Below, piece by piece: positions 9,020-19,186 of a stretch of 64,000 nucleotides of DNA (its first letter is position 1; each line of letters begins with the position of its first letter). The stretch comes from Mucilaginibacter xinganensis (GTDB taxonomy: Bacteria; Bacteroidota; Bacteroidia; Sphingobacteriales; Sphingobacteriaceae). The notes under the pieces are model-generated. The model did not search any database and was not told where the DNA came from. It was given only the letters and a program-made list of their open reading frames with translations. The stretch is taken from contig NZ_CP022743.1 of the NCBI RefSeq assembly GCF_002257585.1, forward strand, positions 1,302,001 to 1,366,000. Direction: 5' to 3'. Made by a program: the position numbers and the translations under genes.

Positions 9020-11809
9020 ATGATTTTATTAGTGAAGGGTGATCGAAAAAAGTCGTGTCTGGGCACTGTCTTATTGATCTGGATGTTTATACCCTGCGTA
9101 GTATGGGCAAAAAAAGCTATTCCTATAGCTTTCAGGGCCGATAACCTGAGTTGCGAGTATAAAATAAACCCCATGTCAATTGATGTAACAAACCCGCGCT
9201 TAAGCTGGAAACTGATTACCGTTGACAGGAATGTACACCAAACTGCATACGAGATCAGGGTGGGCATTAACGCTGCATCACTAACAAAAGGCCGCAGCCT
9301 TGTTTGGACATCAGGCAGGGTGCTTTCTGATCAGTCTGTTCACATTTATTACGGAGGTCGCCCGTTGCCATCCCGTCAAAAAGTTTACTGGCAGGTTCGG
9401 GTTTGGAACAATAAAAACCAGGCATCGCCCTGGAGCCAGGTGAACTCATGGAAAATGGGGCTTCTTAAACCTGATGACTGGGCCGCACACTGGATTCAGA
9501 GCAACGATGAACAGGATACCACCGGAGGGCCGAGCCCTATGTTTCGCAAGGTCTTTTTGCTGGCACACAAAGTAAAATCAGCACATTTATACTTGTCGGC
9601 TCACGGCCTTTATGAAGCGCAGCTGAACGGCAAACGTATTGGCGACGATTATTTTGCACCAGGGTTCACCAGCTACAACAAACGCCTGCAATACCAGGTT
9701 TATGATATTACCAGCCAGCTGCAAAGGGGGGCAAATGCGTTTGGAGTAACCATTGGCGACGGCTGGTACCGTGGCTATACCTATGACCGTAAGAAAAATG
9801 TGTATGGAAAAAAACTTGCGCTCCTGTTTCAGCTTGAAGTACTTTATACCGATGGCAAACGCCAGGTTTTTGTTTCAGATAAAAGCTGGAAAGTAGCCTA
9901 TGGCCCTGTCAGGTCGTCTTCGTTTTTTAATGGCGAGGTGTACGATGCTACCAAAGAGAAAAATGGCTGGGCAACCGCTGCCTACAAGGACGACAGTTGG
10001 GAACCCGTTAAACAAAACGACCTGATCAAAGATCATTTGATTGCAGCTGTTGGACCGCCGGTACGTAAACAGGAAAAGTTTGTACCACTTAAAGTGTTAA
10101 CAACACCCGAAGGAGACCGCGTAGTTGATTTTGGACAAAATCTGGTGGGCTGGGTACAGTTTAAATTGAAAGGTAAACCCCGCGATACCTTAAAGCTATA
10201 CCATGCTGAAGTGCTTGATCAGAAAGGAAACTTTTACACTAAAAACCTGCGGACTGCAAAGCAGGAGATTACTTATATTTTCAAAAGTGATTCGGCGGAG
10301 ACCTATGAACCTCATTTTACTTTCCAGGGGTTCAGGTACTTGAAAATTAAAGGTTATACCGGCCCCATTGACTCAACCAATTTAGTAGCCTATGCATTGT
10401 ATTCAGACATGGATCAAACGGGCAAGTTCAGTACATCAAACCCGCTGATTAACCAGCTGCAGCATAATATTTTATGGGGACAAAAGGGTAATTTTATTGA
10501 AATACCTACCGACTGCCCGCAGCGGGATGAACGCATGGGCTGGACTGGAGATGCACAGGCGTTTTGCCGAACAGCCACCTTTAATATGGACGTAGCCGCC
10601 TTTTTTACCAAATGGCTAAAGGACCTGGCGGCAGACCAGGTTAAAAATGGTGCGGTGCCTTACGTAATACCAAACGTGCTGGATTCAACGTATTCGGCGG
10701 CGTCGGGCTGGAGCGATGTGGCAACCATAGCGCCATGGAATATTTACTTAGCCTATGGCGATAAGCAGGTATTGCGGCAGCAGTATGAAAGTATGAAAGC
10801 CTGGGTAACCTATATTCAGCAGCATACGCGCAACAACCTTTGGGATACCGGGAACCACTTTGGCGACTGGCTTTTTTATGCCGGAACGGACTATGAGGAC
10901 GGCGCAGCGCATACCGATAAAAATTTGATAGCACAGGCATTTTACGCCTACTCAACCCAACTGCTCATTAATGCCGCCCGCATACTGGATAAGGATGACG
11001 ATGTTAAAAAATACATTCAGCTGCTCATCAATATAAAAAAAGCATTTATGAGTGAGTATGTAACCCCTAATGGCCGCATGATCTCGGGTACCCAAACCTC
11101 CTATGTGCTGGCGCTTAATTTCGATCTGTTGCCTGAAAACCTGCGCGAGTCGGCTGCTAAAAGGCTAGTACAAAATATTGATAGTTATGACGGCCATATT
11201 ACCACAGGTTTTTTAGGCACACCTTACATCTGCCATGTGCTAAGCCGCTTTGGTTTTACTGACAGGGCGTATGACCTGCTGATGAATGAATCATACCCGT
11301 CATGGCTATACCCCGTTAAACACGGCGCCACAACCATTTGGGAACGCTGGGACGGCATAAAACCTGACGGCAGTTTTGAGGATCCCGGAATGAATTCTTT
11401 TAACCACTACGCTTACGGTGCCATTGGCGATTGGATGTACAGCGTTATAGCCGGCATAAATACCGATGAAACAGCACCAGGCTTTAAAAAAATGATCATC
11501 AGCCCATATCCTGGCGGCAAACTAAAATATGCCGATGGTGAACTGGAAACAGAGTATGGTAAAATAAGGTCGGCGTGGAGCGTTGATAGCGGGAATATTA
11601 CAATTGATATAACCGTGCCGCCAAACACAACCGCACAAATTATTTTGCCACTGGTTGATGGCGATGTTACCGAAAGCGGCACAGCCATAAACACAGTGAA
11701 AGAGTTAAGCAATATTAAAAATGTGGGGAATGATGAGCAGTTAACCGCAGGCTCAGGCAATTATCACTTTGTATATAAACTTAAAATAGTGAAACCTAAA
11801 AAAGCCTAA
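9020..11809 (+). CDS. Alpha-L-rhamnosidase, GH78 family
   Basis: A 929-residue secreted enzyme, 94 bp after susD. A signal peptide spans about 1-30 (LIWMFIPCVVWA). The N-terminal Fn3/beta-sandwich domains of bacterial rhamnosidases follow (LSCEYKINPMSIDVTNPRLSW at about 45; the rhamnosidase N domain with HGLYEAQLNGKRIGDDYFAPG at about 195). The six-hairpin catalytic barrel carries DCPQRDERMGWTGD, with D503 and E504 in the expected acid positions. A C-terminal beta-sandwich (about 820-929) ends the protein. It hydrolyses terminal alpha-L-rhamnose, acting in the periplasm or at the surface. Confidence 0.92.
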   Translation: MILLVKGDRKKSCLGTVLLIWMFIPCVVWAKKAIPIAFRADNLSCEYKINPMSIDVTNPRLSWKLITVDRNVHQTAYEIRVGINAASLTKGRSLVWTSGRVLSDQSVHIYYGGRPLPSRQKVYWQVRVWNNKNQASPWSQVNSWKMGLLKPDDWAAHWIQSNDEQDTTGGPSPMFRKVFLLAHKVKSAHLYLSAHGLYEAQLNGKRIGDDYFAPGFTSYNKRLQYQVYDITSQLQRGANAFGVTIGDGWYRGYTYDRKKNVYGKKLALLFQLEVLYTDGKRQVFVSDKSWKVAYGPVRSSSFFNGEVYDATKEKNGWATAAYKDDSWEPVKQNDLIKDHLIAAVGPPVRKQEKFVPLKVLTTPEGDRVVDFGQNLVGWVQFKLKGKPRDTLKLYHAEVLDQKGNFYTKNLRTAKQEITYIFKSDSAETYEPHFTFQGFRYLKIKGYTGPIDSTNLVAYALYSDMDQTGKFSTSNPLINQLQHNILWGQKGNFIEIPTDCPQRDERMGWTGDAQAFCRTATFNMDVAAFFTKWLKDLAADQVKNGAVPYVIPNVLDSTYSAASGWSDVATIAPWNIYLAYGDKQVLRQQYESMKAWVTYIQQHTRNNLWDTGNHFGDWLFYAGTDYEDGAAHTDKNLIAQAFYAYSTQLLINAARILDKDDDVKKYIQLLINIKKAFMSEYVTPNGRMISGTQTSYVLALNFDLLPENLRESAAKRLVQNIDSYDGHITTGFLGTPYICHVLSRFGFTDRAYDLLMNESYPSWLYPVKHGATTIWERWDGIKPDGSFEDPGMNSFNHYAYGAIGDWMYSVIAGINTDETAPGFKKMIISPYPGGKLKYADGELETEYGKIRSAWSVDSGNITIDITVPPNTTAQIILPLVDGDVTESGTAINTVKELSNIKNVGNDEQLTAGSGNYHFVYKLKIVKPKKA

Positions 11810-11876
11810 GCTAACATTGCGCAGGTATTGGGTATGCGGTGCTCAAACAGTAAAAAAATAAACTAACCATAAAGCC

Positions 11877-14159
11877 ATGGTCCGGAATAAAAATAGCTCC
11901 CCTAAAAATTTTGCCGCTGCAATCACAGCTTTGCTGTTGATGTGTTTATGTTTTACGGTTAATGCTCAATTCCATATCATCCCGCAGCCGCTTAGACTTA
12001 CCCCTAAACCCGGCACCTTTACTTTAAAGAACAATATGGTGATAGGCATTGATGCGGATAATAAAGCTACCGCTATTTACCTCCAAAGCTATCTTGCAAA
12101 AAACTACAACCTGCATTTAAAAGTGCGGATAAAACCAACGGCTGCTGCCATCTACCTGCTGCTGGATTCAAACCGTACAAAAGGCGATTACTTTTTAAAT
12201 ATTAGTAGATCATCGATAAAAATAACAGGCAATAGTAATGGCATATTTTACGGCATTCAATCGCTTATCCAGCTTTTGCCCCAGGATGGTGCCGCGCCTT
12301 TCCGTTTGGCAGCATGTGAAATAGTCGATGAGCCGCGGTTTCAGTGGCGCGGCCTGAGCCTTGATGTAAGCCGTCATTTTTTTACGGTAGATGAGGTGAA
12401 GAAATATATTGATGTGATGGCGCATTATAAGCTCAATGTGTTTCACTGGCATTTAACAGACGATGAAGGCTGGCGAATTCAGATTGATAAATACCCGCTT
12501 TTAACCGATGTTGGTTCAAAGATCAGCTTTTACGAAAAACAGGGGAAGTTTCGCAAGCTGGATAATTTGATTGATGGGGGCCGGGATGGGTTTTATACAA
12601 AAGCCGATATTCGGGAGGTTTTAAAATATGCAAAAGAGCGCTTTGTTACGGTGCTGCCCGAGATTGAAATGCCGGGGCATAGCGAAGCTGCCATATTTGC
12701 TTACCCATGGCTGGGTTGTAAAGACTCAACCGGCGCTAAACACCGGGTGCGCATGCTTGACCCGGGCGATAGTACCTTTACATTTATGCAAAATGTGCTT
12801 ACCGAGGTAATTGATCTTTTTCCAAACCAGTACATCCATATCGGTGGCGATGAGGCGGAAGTTGTGGATTGGCTGAAAAGTCCGGTAGCCGTTGCCCTGA
12901 TGAAAAAGGAGGGCCTTACCAGGCCGGAGCAGGTACAGAGCTATTTTATAAAAAGGATAGAAAAATTCTTGCTTTCGAAAAATAAAAAGTTGGTCGGTTG
13001 GGACGAGATCCTGCAGGGCGGCCTTGCCGAGTCGGCAACGGTAATGAGCTGGGAAGGAGAAGCCGGCGGAATAGCCGCAGCCAAAATGCACCATCCCGTA
13101 GTGATGACACCGCTCCCTTACATGTATTTTGATGCACCCCAGGCTAATGAGAGTCTGGAGCCGATTGGCTGGAATCCCCCGGTGCCCTGGCAAATGGTTT
13201 ATAATTACGAGCCGCAGTCAAAACAACTGAGTACCGGCGACGCCAAATATATAATGGGCGTGCAAGGCAATATCTGGGCCGAAAAAGTGCCCAATCTTAA
13301 ACATTTGGAATACATGGTTTACCCACGCGCGCTGGCAGTCGCCGAGCTGGGCTGGACGGCCAAAGAAAACAAGGACATTGGCAGGTTTGCCGATAAGCTG
13401 AACATGCAATACGGCCTTTTTAAATTGTGGGGACTTAACGCCAGACTGCCCAATATTGAAAATATGGCCGATGTTTATACCAACCATGACCATTATTCAT
13501 TCGTACTAAATTATCCGCTAAAGGGCGCGCAGGTTCGCTACTCCATCAACGGAAAAATGCCCGATAGTACAGCAGCAGCTGCCGGTTTCCCCCTAAAAAT
13601 AGACGAGGCGCTTACCGATACCCTAAAGCTTTCGGCATACACCACCTGGTTGCTTGGCCATCAGCATATTTTGCAAAGGGAAATGGTAAAACACGTAGTA
13701 GTTGATGCTGATGACAGCATAGGCAACCTTCAGCCGGGGTTAAATTTTTCCCTTTATAAAACCAAAGAGGTAAGCTATAGAAAGCTGGATACCATAGCAC
13801 CGGCAGCAGCAGGCATACTCAGCTTTCCGCAGCCCTTAGTTGCCGCGCCTGCGGGCAGCCCTCTTTTTAATTGGGTTAAGGTAAACGGATTTATTAAAAT
13901 TGATACGGAGGATGATTACCAGTTAACTACCGGTTTTGAGGAAAGCCCGCTGCTATTTTTGGGTAATGCCAAAGTAATGGACCGCGAAAGAAATCGGTAT
14001 GTTGAACCGCAAAAAGCATTGCTGCACCTTAAAAAAGGGTACTACGCTATTCGGGGCTATTATTTGGCAGATGATACCAACAGTACCCAAAACCTTTTAC
14101 AACTGCAAACGGTCGGGGGCAAGGTGCTTGATCCGGGTGCCTATTTATACCACATGTAA
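11877..14159 (+). CDS. Beta-N-acetylhexosaminidase, GH20 family
   Basis: A 760-residue secreted enzyme. A signal peptide spans 1-30 (ending VNAQ). The GH20 N-terminal alpha/beta domain (about 30-150) precedes the catalytic barrel from about 155 (RGLSLDVSRHF, FHWHLTDDEGWRIQ). The catalytic Asp-Glu pair is D325-E326 in IHIGGDEAE. Further barrel motifs are LPEIEMPGHS and WDEILQGG. A C-terminal chitobiase-like domain (YSINGKMPDST, about 555) follows, then about 120 residues of beta-rich sequence. It removes terminal GlcNAc or GalNAc. It lies 67 bp after the rhamnosidase and 5 bp before the GH3 gene, clearly within one operon. Confidence 0.93.
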   Translation: MVRNKNSSPKNFAAAITALLLMCLCFTVNAQFHIIPQPLRLTPKPGTFTLKNNMVIGIDADNKATAIYLQSYLAKNYNLHLKVRIKPTAAAIYLLLDSNRTKGDYFLNISRSSIKITGNSNGIFYGIQSLIQLLPQDGAAPFRLAACEIVDEPRFQWRGLSLDVSRHFFTVDEVKKYIDVMAHYKLNVFHWHLTDDEGWRIQIDKYPLLTDVGSKISFYEKQGKFRKLDNLIDGGRDGFYTKADIREVLKYAKERFVTVLPEIEMPGHSEAAIFAYPWLGCKDSTGAKHRVRMLDPGDSTFTFMQNVLTEVIDLFPNQYIHIGGDEAEVVDWLKSPVAVALMKKEGLTRPEQVQSYFIKRIEKFLLSKNKKLVGWDEILQGGLAESATVMSWEGEAGGIAAAKMHHPVVMTPLPYMYFDAPQANESLEPIGWNPPVPWQMVYNYEPQSKQLSTGDAKYIMGVQGNIWAEKVPNLKHLEYMVYPRALAVAELGWTAKENKDIGRFADKLNMQYGLFKLWGLNARLPNIENMADVYTNHDHYSFVLNYPLKGAQVRYSINGKMPDSTAAAAGFPLKIDEALTDTLKLSAYTTWLLGHQHILQREMVKHVVVDADDSIGNLQPGLNFSLYKTKEVSYRKLDTIAPAAAGILSFPQPLVAAPAGSPLFNWVKVNGFIKIDTEDDYQLTTGFEESPLLFLGNAKVMDRERNRYVEPQKALLHLKKGYYAIRGYYLADDTNSTQNLLQLQTVGGKVLDPGAYLYHM

Positions 14160-14164
14160 CCTTT

Positions 14165-16468
14165 ATGATAAAAAAATGGGCCTTATTTCTTACGGCACTG
14201 TGCTGTACGGTAACTGCCGGGGCGCAGGTATATAAAGATGCCGGTGCAAGTATAGATGCACGCGTAAAAGACTTACTAAGCCGCATGACGCTGGAAGAAA
14301 AGGTGGCGCAAATGAGTATGAGCTCACTTAAAGGTTCGCTGAACAATCCGCTGGGTTACGGCGTTTGCGAAAGTCCGTTTGTAACCATAAATGAAATTGC
14401 TGCGCAATCAATTGCCGCCAAAAAATATGCTCGCGAAAAAACCAGGCTGGGTATCCCGCCCATTCAAATAGGGGAGTGCCTGCATGGGCAGCTGGCATCA
14501 GGGGCAACCATTTTTCCGCAGGCTATAGCTTTGGGAAGCACCTGGAACCCAGCTATAGTTAAACAAATGGCGTCGGTTGTGGCCTATGAGGCATCTTCAT
14601 CCGGAGTTGACCAGGCGCTGTCACCTCTGTTTGATCTCATCCGCGATCCGCGCTTTGGCAGGGTAGAGGAGTGTTATGCGGAGGACCCGTATTTAGTGAG
14701 CCGCCTGGGAACCGCTTTTGTAACCGGGATGCAGGGCGATGCAGCACAAAGTATAAATGGTATTGCAAAAGATAAGCTGATGTGTACGGCAAAGCATTTT
14801 GCGGCTTACAGCATCCCGGTGGCGGGCATTAACCTGGCACCGGCTTCGGTGGGTGAAAGGGAACTAAGATCGATGTTTCTACCACCCTTCAGGGATGCCG
14901 TTCAACAGGCAAATATCTATTCGGTAATGCCGGCTTACAACGAAATTGACGGAGTGCCTGCCCATGCCAGTAACTTTTTATTGAAGCAGGTTTTGCGCAG
15001 GGAATGGGGTTTTAAAGGTTATGTTTTTTCAGATTACGAGGGCCTGAAAATGTTATACACTTTTCACCACATAGCTGCAGGCCCCGGCGATGCAGCTATA
15101 AGAGGCCTGCAGGCCGGGGTTGACCTGGAGGCTCCCAGCCCTGATACTTACGATAAGCTCGCGGACCTGGTTAAAGCCGGCCGGGTAAAAGAAGCGGACA
15201 TTGATAGCGCCGTTGCACGTATCCTTACAGTGAAATTTAAAGCCGGTTTGTTTGAAAAACTGCTGCCGGATACCGCCAGATTAAAAGATCGGGTACATAC
15301 CCCCCAGCATATTGCCCTTGCACAAACTATTGCAGAGGAATCTGTCATCCTGTTAAAAAACGAAAAGCAATTGTTGCCGTTAAATATCGGGCGTTTAAAA
15401 TCGCTTGCTGTTATTGGCCCCAATGCCAACCAGGTACAATATGGCGATTACAGCTCAACCCGCGATAGCCGTTCGGGCACCACGGTGCTTAACGGAATTA
15501 AACAGCTGGCAGGCGACAGGATAAAGATCAGTTATGCCAAAGGTTGCGCATTATCTGGCAATGATAAAAGCGGCTTTGCCGAAGCTGTTAAAGCTGCTCA
15601 AAACAGCGATGCAATTGTAGTGGTATTGGGTACTACCAGCGTGGTTTTTTCAGGTATTGGATGGAACGGGCATACCCCCGAAGGCGAACCAAAGGATCCT
15701 TTTACCTGCGGCGAAGGCTATGACGTTACCGATATTAATCCGGACGGCGTACAGCGCGAGTTATTACGGGCCGTTTATAAAACCGGCAAACCGGTGATAC
15801 TGGTTTTGGTACATGGCCGCCCCTGGAGCATTGGCTGGGAAAAGGAAAATATCCCGGCCATTATTGAGGCCTGGTACCCCGGCGAAAAAGGCGGGAGCGC
15901 TATCGCGAATATTCTTTTTGGCAAGGTAAACCCTTCAGGCAGGCTAAATGTATCTATCCCCCAGTCGGTTGGGCATATACCTGTTTTTTATAACCATGTA
16001 AATTCAAACAAAGGTTTTTATCATAACCCCGGCACCCCTGAAAAACCCGGACAGGATTATGTTTTTTCATCAACAGGGGTACTTTACCCTTTTGGTTTTG
16101 GCTTAAGCTATACCACGTTTGCTTACAGCAATATGCAGGTTTCAGCGCCTGTTTTTAGTAAAGATGAGCGGGTAACGGTTTCTGTGGATGTAACCAATTC
16201 GGGTAAAATAGCAGGGAAGGAAGTAGTACAAATGTATTTGGGTAACAAGGTGAATTCTGTTACTACTCCTGTAATTTTATTGAAAGGCTTTGAGAAGATC
16301 AGCCTGGAACCGGGCGAGACCAAAAATGTAAAATTTATTATAAAGCCCGGGGATGTAGCCATTTGGAATTTGGACATGAAGGAAGTAACAGAACCGGGTA
16401 TTTTTGATGTAATGATAGCCCGGTCAGCAGAGGATGTGGTTTTAAAAAAGACGTTGGCGTATAAATAA
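14165..16468 (+). CDS. Glycoside hydrolase family 3 beta-glycosidase
   Basis: A 767-residue secreted GH3 enzyme (beta-glucosidase/beta-xylosidase type). A signal peptide spans 1-21 (TAGAQ). The (beta/alpha)8 domain contains KHFAAYSIP, and the nucleophile D290 lies in GYVFSDYEG. A second alpha/beta sandwich domain (about 400-640) contains AVIGPNANQVQYGDYSS and NPSGRLNVSIP. A C-terminal FnIII-like domain (about 680-767) contains VVQMYLGNKV and LKGFEKISLEPGE. It starts 5 bp after the GH20 stop, so translation is probably coupled. The exact sugar cannot be set from sequence; family members with the same layout act on beta-glucosides, beta-xylosides or alpha-L-arabinosides. Confidence 0.93.
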   Translation: MIKKWALFLTALCCTVTAGAQVYKDAGASIDARVKDLLSRMTLEEKVAQMSMSSLKGSLNNPLGYGVCESPFVTINEIAAQSIAAKKYAREKTRLGIPPIQIGECLHGQLASGATIFPQAIALGSTWNPAIVKQMASVVAYEASSSGVDQALSPLFDLIRDPRFGRVEECYAEDPYLVSRLGTAFVTGMQGDAAQSINGIAKDKLMCTAKHFAAYSIPVAGINLAPASVGERELRSMFLPPFRDAVQQANIYSVMPAYNEIDGVPAHASNFLLKQVLRREWGFKGYVFSDYEGLKMLYTFHHIAAGPGDAAIRGLQAGVDLEAPSPDTYDKLADLVKAGRVKEADIDSAVARILTVKFKAGLFEKLLPDTARLKDRVHTPQHIALAQTIAEESVILLKNEKQLLPLNIGRLKSLAVIGPNANQVQYGDYSSTRDSRSGTTVLNGIKQLAGDRIKISYAKGCALSGNDKSGFAEAVKAAQNSDAIVVVLGTTSVVFSGIGWNGHTPEGEPKDPFTCGEGYDVTDINPDGVQRELLRAVYKTGKPVILVLVHGRPWSIGWEKENIPAIIEAWYPGEKGGSAIANILFGKVNPSGRLNVSIPQSVGHIPVFYNHVNSNKGFYHNPGTPEKPGQDYVFSSTGVLYPFGFGLSYTTFAYSNMQVSAPVFSKDERVTVSVDVTNSGKIAGKEVVQMYLGNKVNSVTTPVILLKGFEKISLEPGETKNVKFIIKPGDVAIWNLDMKEVTEPGIFDVMIARSAEDVVLKKTLAYK

Positions 16469-16598
16469 TGTGATTTCGACCTAAACTTCTCTGTAACCGC
16501 GTGCAGCCGTAGTTTTAGATGAGGTAAGTTTGTGTATTCACGCCGTAAAGCGTTCCATTTTTGCATGCGGAACAGCCGGGACAAAGTGAAACATATTG

Positions 16599-16654
16599 AT
16601 TATCAGTTAGTTTGCTTTTTTCGAATAAAAAAACACATATAAGTAACTGATAAT
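16599..16654. repeat. 11-bp perfect inverted repeat in the GH3-GH92 gap
   Basis: ATTATCAGTTA (16599-16609) and TAACTGATAAT (16644-16654) are exact inverted copies separated by 34 bases rich in T then A. An outer GGAACA/TGTTCC pair (16570-16575, 16660-16665) extends it with unequal spacing. The surrounding 293 bp (16469-16761) hold no convincing gene. The structure could be a transcript hairpin or the remnant of a small mobile element. Confidence 0.45.
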
Positions 16655-16761
16655 AAGAGTGTTCCATAGATGTGTATATCGAATTCATGTTAAATAATAA
16701 AAACACCCAAAGCATGACGCCGCGTTTTGTCCGGCATAATATGGGCTTAAAGTTTAGTACA

Positions 16762-18933
16762 ATGAAAAGAATAATTATAGCTCTGCTGCTGGTAATTTTA
16801 GCCAGCGGTATTAAAGCGCAATCGGTAAACCAATATGTTGATCCTTTTATCGGGACCTCGGCCAATGGGCACACCTTCCCGGGGGCCACTGTTCCTTTTG
16901 GTATGGTGCAGCTGAGCCCCGAAACTGGTAATTTCGGCTGGAACTATTGCTCAGGTTACCGGTATGAAGATACTACAATAACAGGTTTTGCGCATACGCA
17001 TCTCAGTGGCACCGGCGGCGTTGACCTTGGCGACGTGTTGTTTTTTCCATACCAGGGCAACCAGCCGGCGCAATTCACCAGCCGGTTTTTAAAATCAACA
17101 GAAAAAGCATCACCCGGTTATTACACAGTTGTATTAAGTAATAATAACATCAGGGCAGAGCTTACCGCCTCGGCACACACCGGCGTGCACCGTTATACTT
17201 ATTTAGCAGGGGGGGCGGCTCATATGCTGATCGATCTGCAAAGCGGGCTGGTTGAAAGTAAGGAGGAATTGGAAAACCATGTATCTGAAGGTGCTATTAC
17301 TATCAATAAAAATAATATCAGCGGTTATGCTTACACCAGCCAATGGGTAGATAAGAAAGTGTTTTTTGTGGCAAGGTTTAGTAAAGCTATCACTGGTTCG
17401 CATTTTATTGATGGCGATACGCACCGCCGCCTTGTTATTGATTTTGATAGCAAACCCGGCGAAACGGTTGAAGCACGGGTGGCAATTTCGGGGGTAAGCG
17501 TTGAAGGAGCCCTCGCAAACCTTAATGAAACGCTTAGTAAAAGCTTTGATGCTGTCAGGACGGATGCTGTAAAGACGTGGGAGCAATATCTGGGCAAGCT
17601 TAAAGCAGAAGGTACAAAACAGGAGAAGATCACTTTTTATACCAGCCTTTACCATACCCTGATCCAGCCAAATAATATTGCTGACGTGGATGGTAAATAT
17701 CGCGGAGCCGATGGCCTGGTCCATCAATCGGTCGATAAGGTTTTTTATTCTACTTTTTCATTATGGGATACCTACCGTGCCGCCCATCCGCTTTACACCA
17801 TTATTTGCCCGGATAAAGATGGGCAGATGGTTGAAAGCATGCTGCAGCATTTTAACGCGGTGCACCTGCTGCCGGTATGGACGCTTTGGGGCAAAGAGAG
17901 TTATGCAATGATCGGTAATCACGCTATTCCGGTTATGGTGGATGCCAGTATGAAAGGGATCAGGGGTTTTGATAAGGAGAAGGTATATGCGGCGATAAAG
18001 GCAACGCTTACCCAAAATAAAAACCCAAAATATAACTGGGGCCTTTACCTGCGTTATGGTTACCTGCCGTCAGACACCGTAAAACGCGAAGCGGTGTCAC
18101 GAACGCTGGAAGCTGCCTACGATGACTGGTGCGCCGCTCAATTAGCGGCTGTACTGCATAAGCAGGCCGATTATGCATATTTTATAAAAAGGTCAAAATT
18201 TTATGTCAACCTTTTTGATAAATCGACCAACCTGATGCGCGGGCGGCTTTCAAATGGCAACTGGGTACGGCCTTTTGCCAACCTGGATAGCGGGCAACTG
18301 GCTATTGGCGGCGACTATACCGAGGGTAATGCCTGGCAATATACCTGGCAGGTACAGCAGGACGTTCCCGGTTTGATTACCCTGATGGGTGGAAAAAAGC
18401 GCTTTAGTGAAAAATTAGATTCATTGTTTACCATGGATTCGAAGGTTTTTGGAAAGGGATCAACCCTTGATGTTACCGGCCTTATTGGCCAGTATGCACA
18501 TGGCAACGAACCGAATCACCATATTGCTTATTTATATACAATGGCCGGTAACCCGGCAAAAACGCAGCAGCTGGTGAGGCAGATAGCAGATGAATTTTAT
18601 GTAAATAAGCCTGATGGCCTGTCTGGCAATGACGATTGCGGACAAATGTCGGCATGGTATGTTTTCACAGCGATGGGTTTTTATCCCGTTAACCCTGCTG
18701 ATGGCAGATACATTTTCGGGGCACCGTTGCTAAAAAGTGTAACTATCAGTTTACCTGGAAAAAAAACCTTTACTGTCAAAGCTAAAAACCTGTCGGCAGC
18801 AAATAAGTATGTCCAAAGTATCAGCCTTAACGGGGTAAAATATAAAATGAATTATATCCCGCACAAGACCCTAATGAATGGCGGTATCCTCGTATTTGTT
18901 ATGGGTGATAAAAAACCGGACGCTGTTTTTTGA
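16762..18933 (+). CDS. GH92-family alpha-mannosidase
   Basis: The start is the ATG at 16762, because it begins the signal peptide (MKRIIIALLLVILASGIKAQ); an upstream in-frame ATG at 16672 would add 30 residues with no signal function. The mature part opens with YVDPFIGTSANGHTFPGATVPFGMVQLSP, split here as the N-terminal beta-sandwich hallmark of GH92. The catalytic helical domain carries GNEPNHHIAYLY and GNDDCGQMSAWYVF, the acidic motifs of this Ca-dependent exo-alpha-mannosidase family (often alpha-1,2 or alpha-1,3). At 723 residues it has normal length. It ends the glycosidase set of the locus and may have its own promoter in the 293-bp gap. Confidence 0.92.
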   Translation: MKRIIIALLLVILASGIKAQSVNQYVDPFIGTSANGHTFPGATVPFGMVQLSPETGNFGWNYCSGYRYEDTTITGFAHTHLSGTGGVDLGDVLFFPYQGNQPAQFTSRFLKSTEKASPGYYTVVLSNNNIRAELTASAHTGVHRYTYLAGGAAHMLIDLQSGLVESKEELENHVSEGAITINKNNISGYAYTSQWVDKKVFFVARFSKAITGSHFIDGDTHRRLVIDFDSKPGETVEARVAISGVSVEGALANLNETLSKSFDAVRTDAVKTWEQYLGKLKAEGTKQEKITFYTSLYHTLIQPNNIADVDGKYRGADGLVHQSVDKVFYSTFSLWDTYRAAHPLYTIICPDKDGQMVESMLQHFNAVHLLPVWTLWGKESYAMIGNHAIPVMVDASMKGIRGFDKEKVYAAIKATLTQNKNPKYNWGLYLRYGYLPSDTVKREAVSRTLEAAYDDWCAAQLAAVLHKQADYAYFIKRSKFYVNLFDKSTNLMRGRLSNGNWVRPFANLDSGQLAIGGDYTEGNAWQYTWQVQQDVPGLITLMGGKKRFSEKLDSLFTMDSKVFGKGSTLDVTGLIGQYAHGNEPNHHIAYLYTMAGNPAKTQQLVRQIADEFYVNKPDGLSGNDDCGQMSAWYVFTAMGFYPVNPADGRYIFGAPLLKSVTISLPGKKTFTVKAKNLSAANKYVQSISLNGVKYKMNYIPHKTLMNGGILVFVMGDKKPDAVF

Positions 18934-19186
18934 GCCGGATAAAAAGTTCATCATCCGATATTCACCCCACTATACAGCAAACAAACCTGCCGATCCGGTA
19001 AAGGTTAACTACCTGTTTAAAAAAAGGTGATTTAACGGATTGACAATCAGTTATATATTGCTTACATTGCATAATAATTTTTTGCTTGTTGATTTTTAAA
19101 TTGATAAGTGAAAATGTACGATGTTCTCCCGAACTATTGCCGATTTAGTGCCCCTGCTAAATATTTACCTATAAAACCTGTTTCGC

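Noticed and set aside
16515..16889. 124-codon minus-strand frame across the GH3-GH92 gap
   Set aside because: It overlaps the signal-peptide region of the GH92 gene and shows no recognisable domain; the Cys-rich tail looks accidental.
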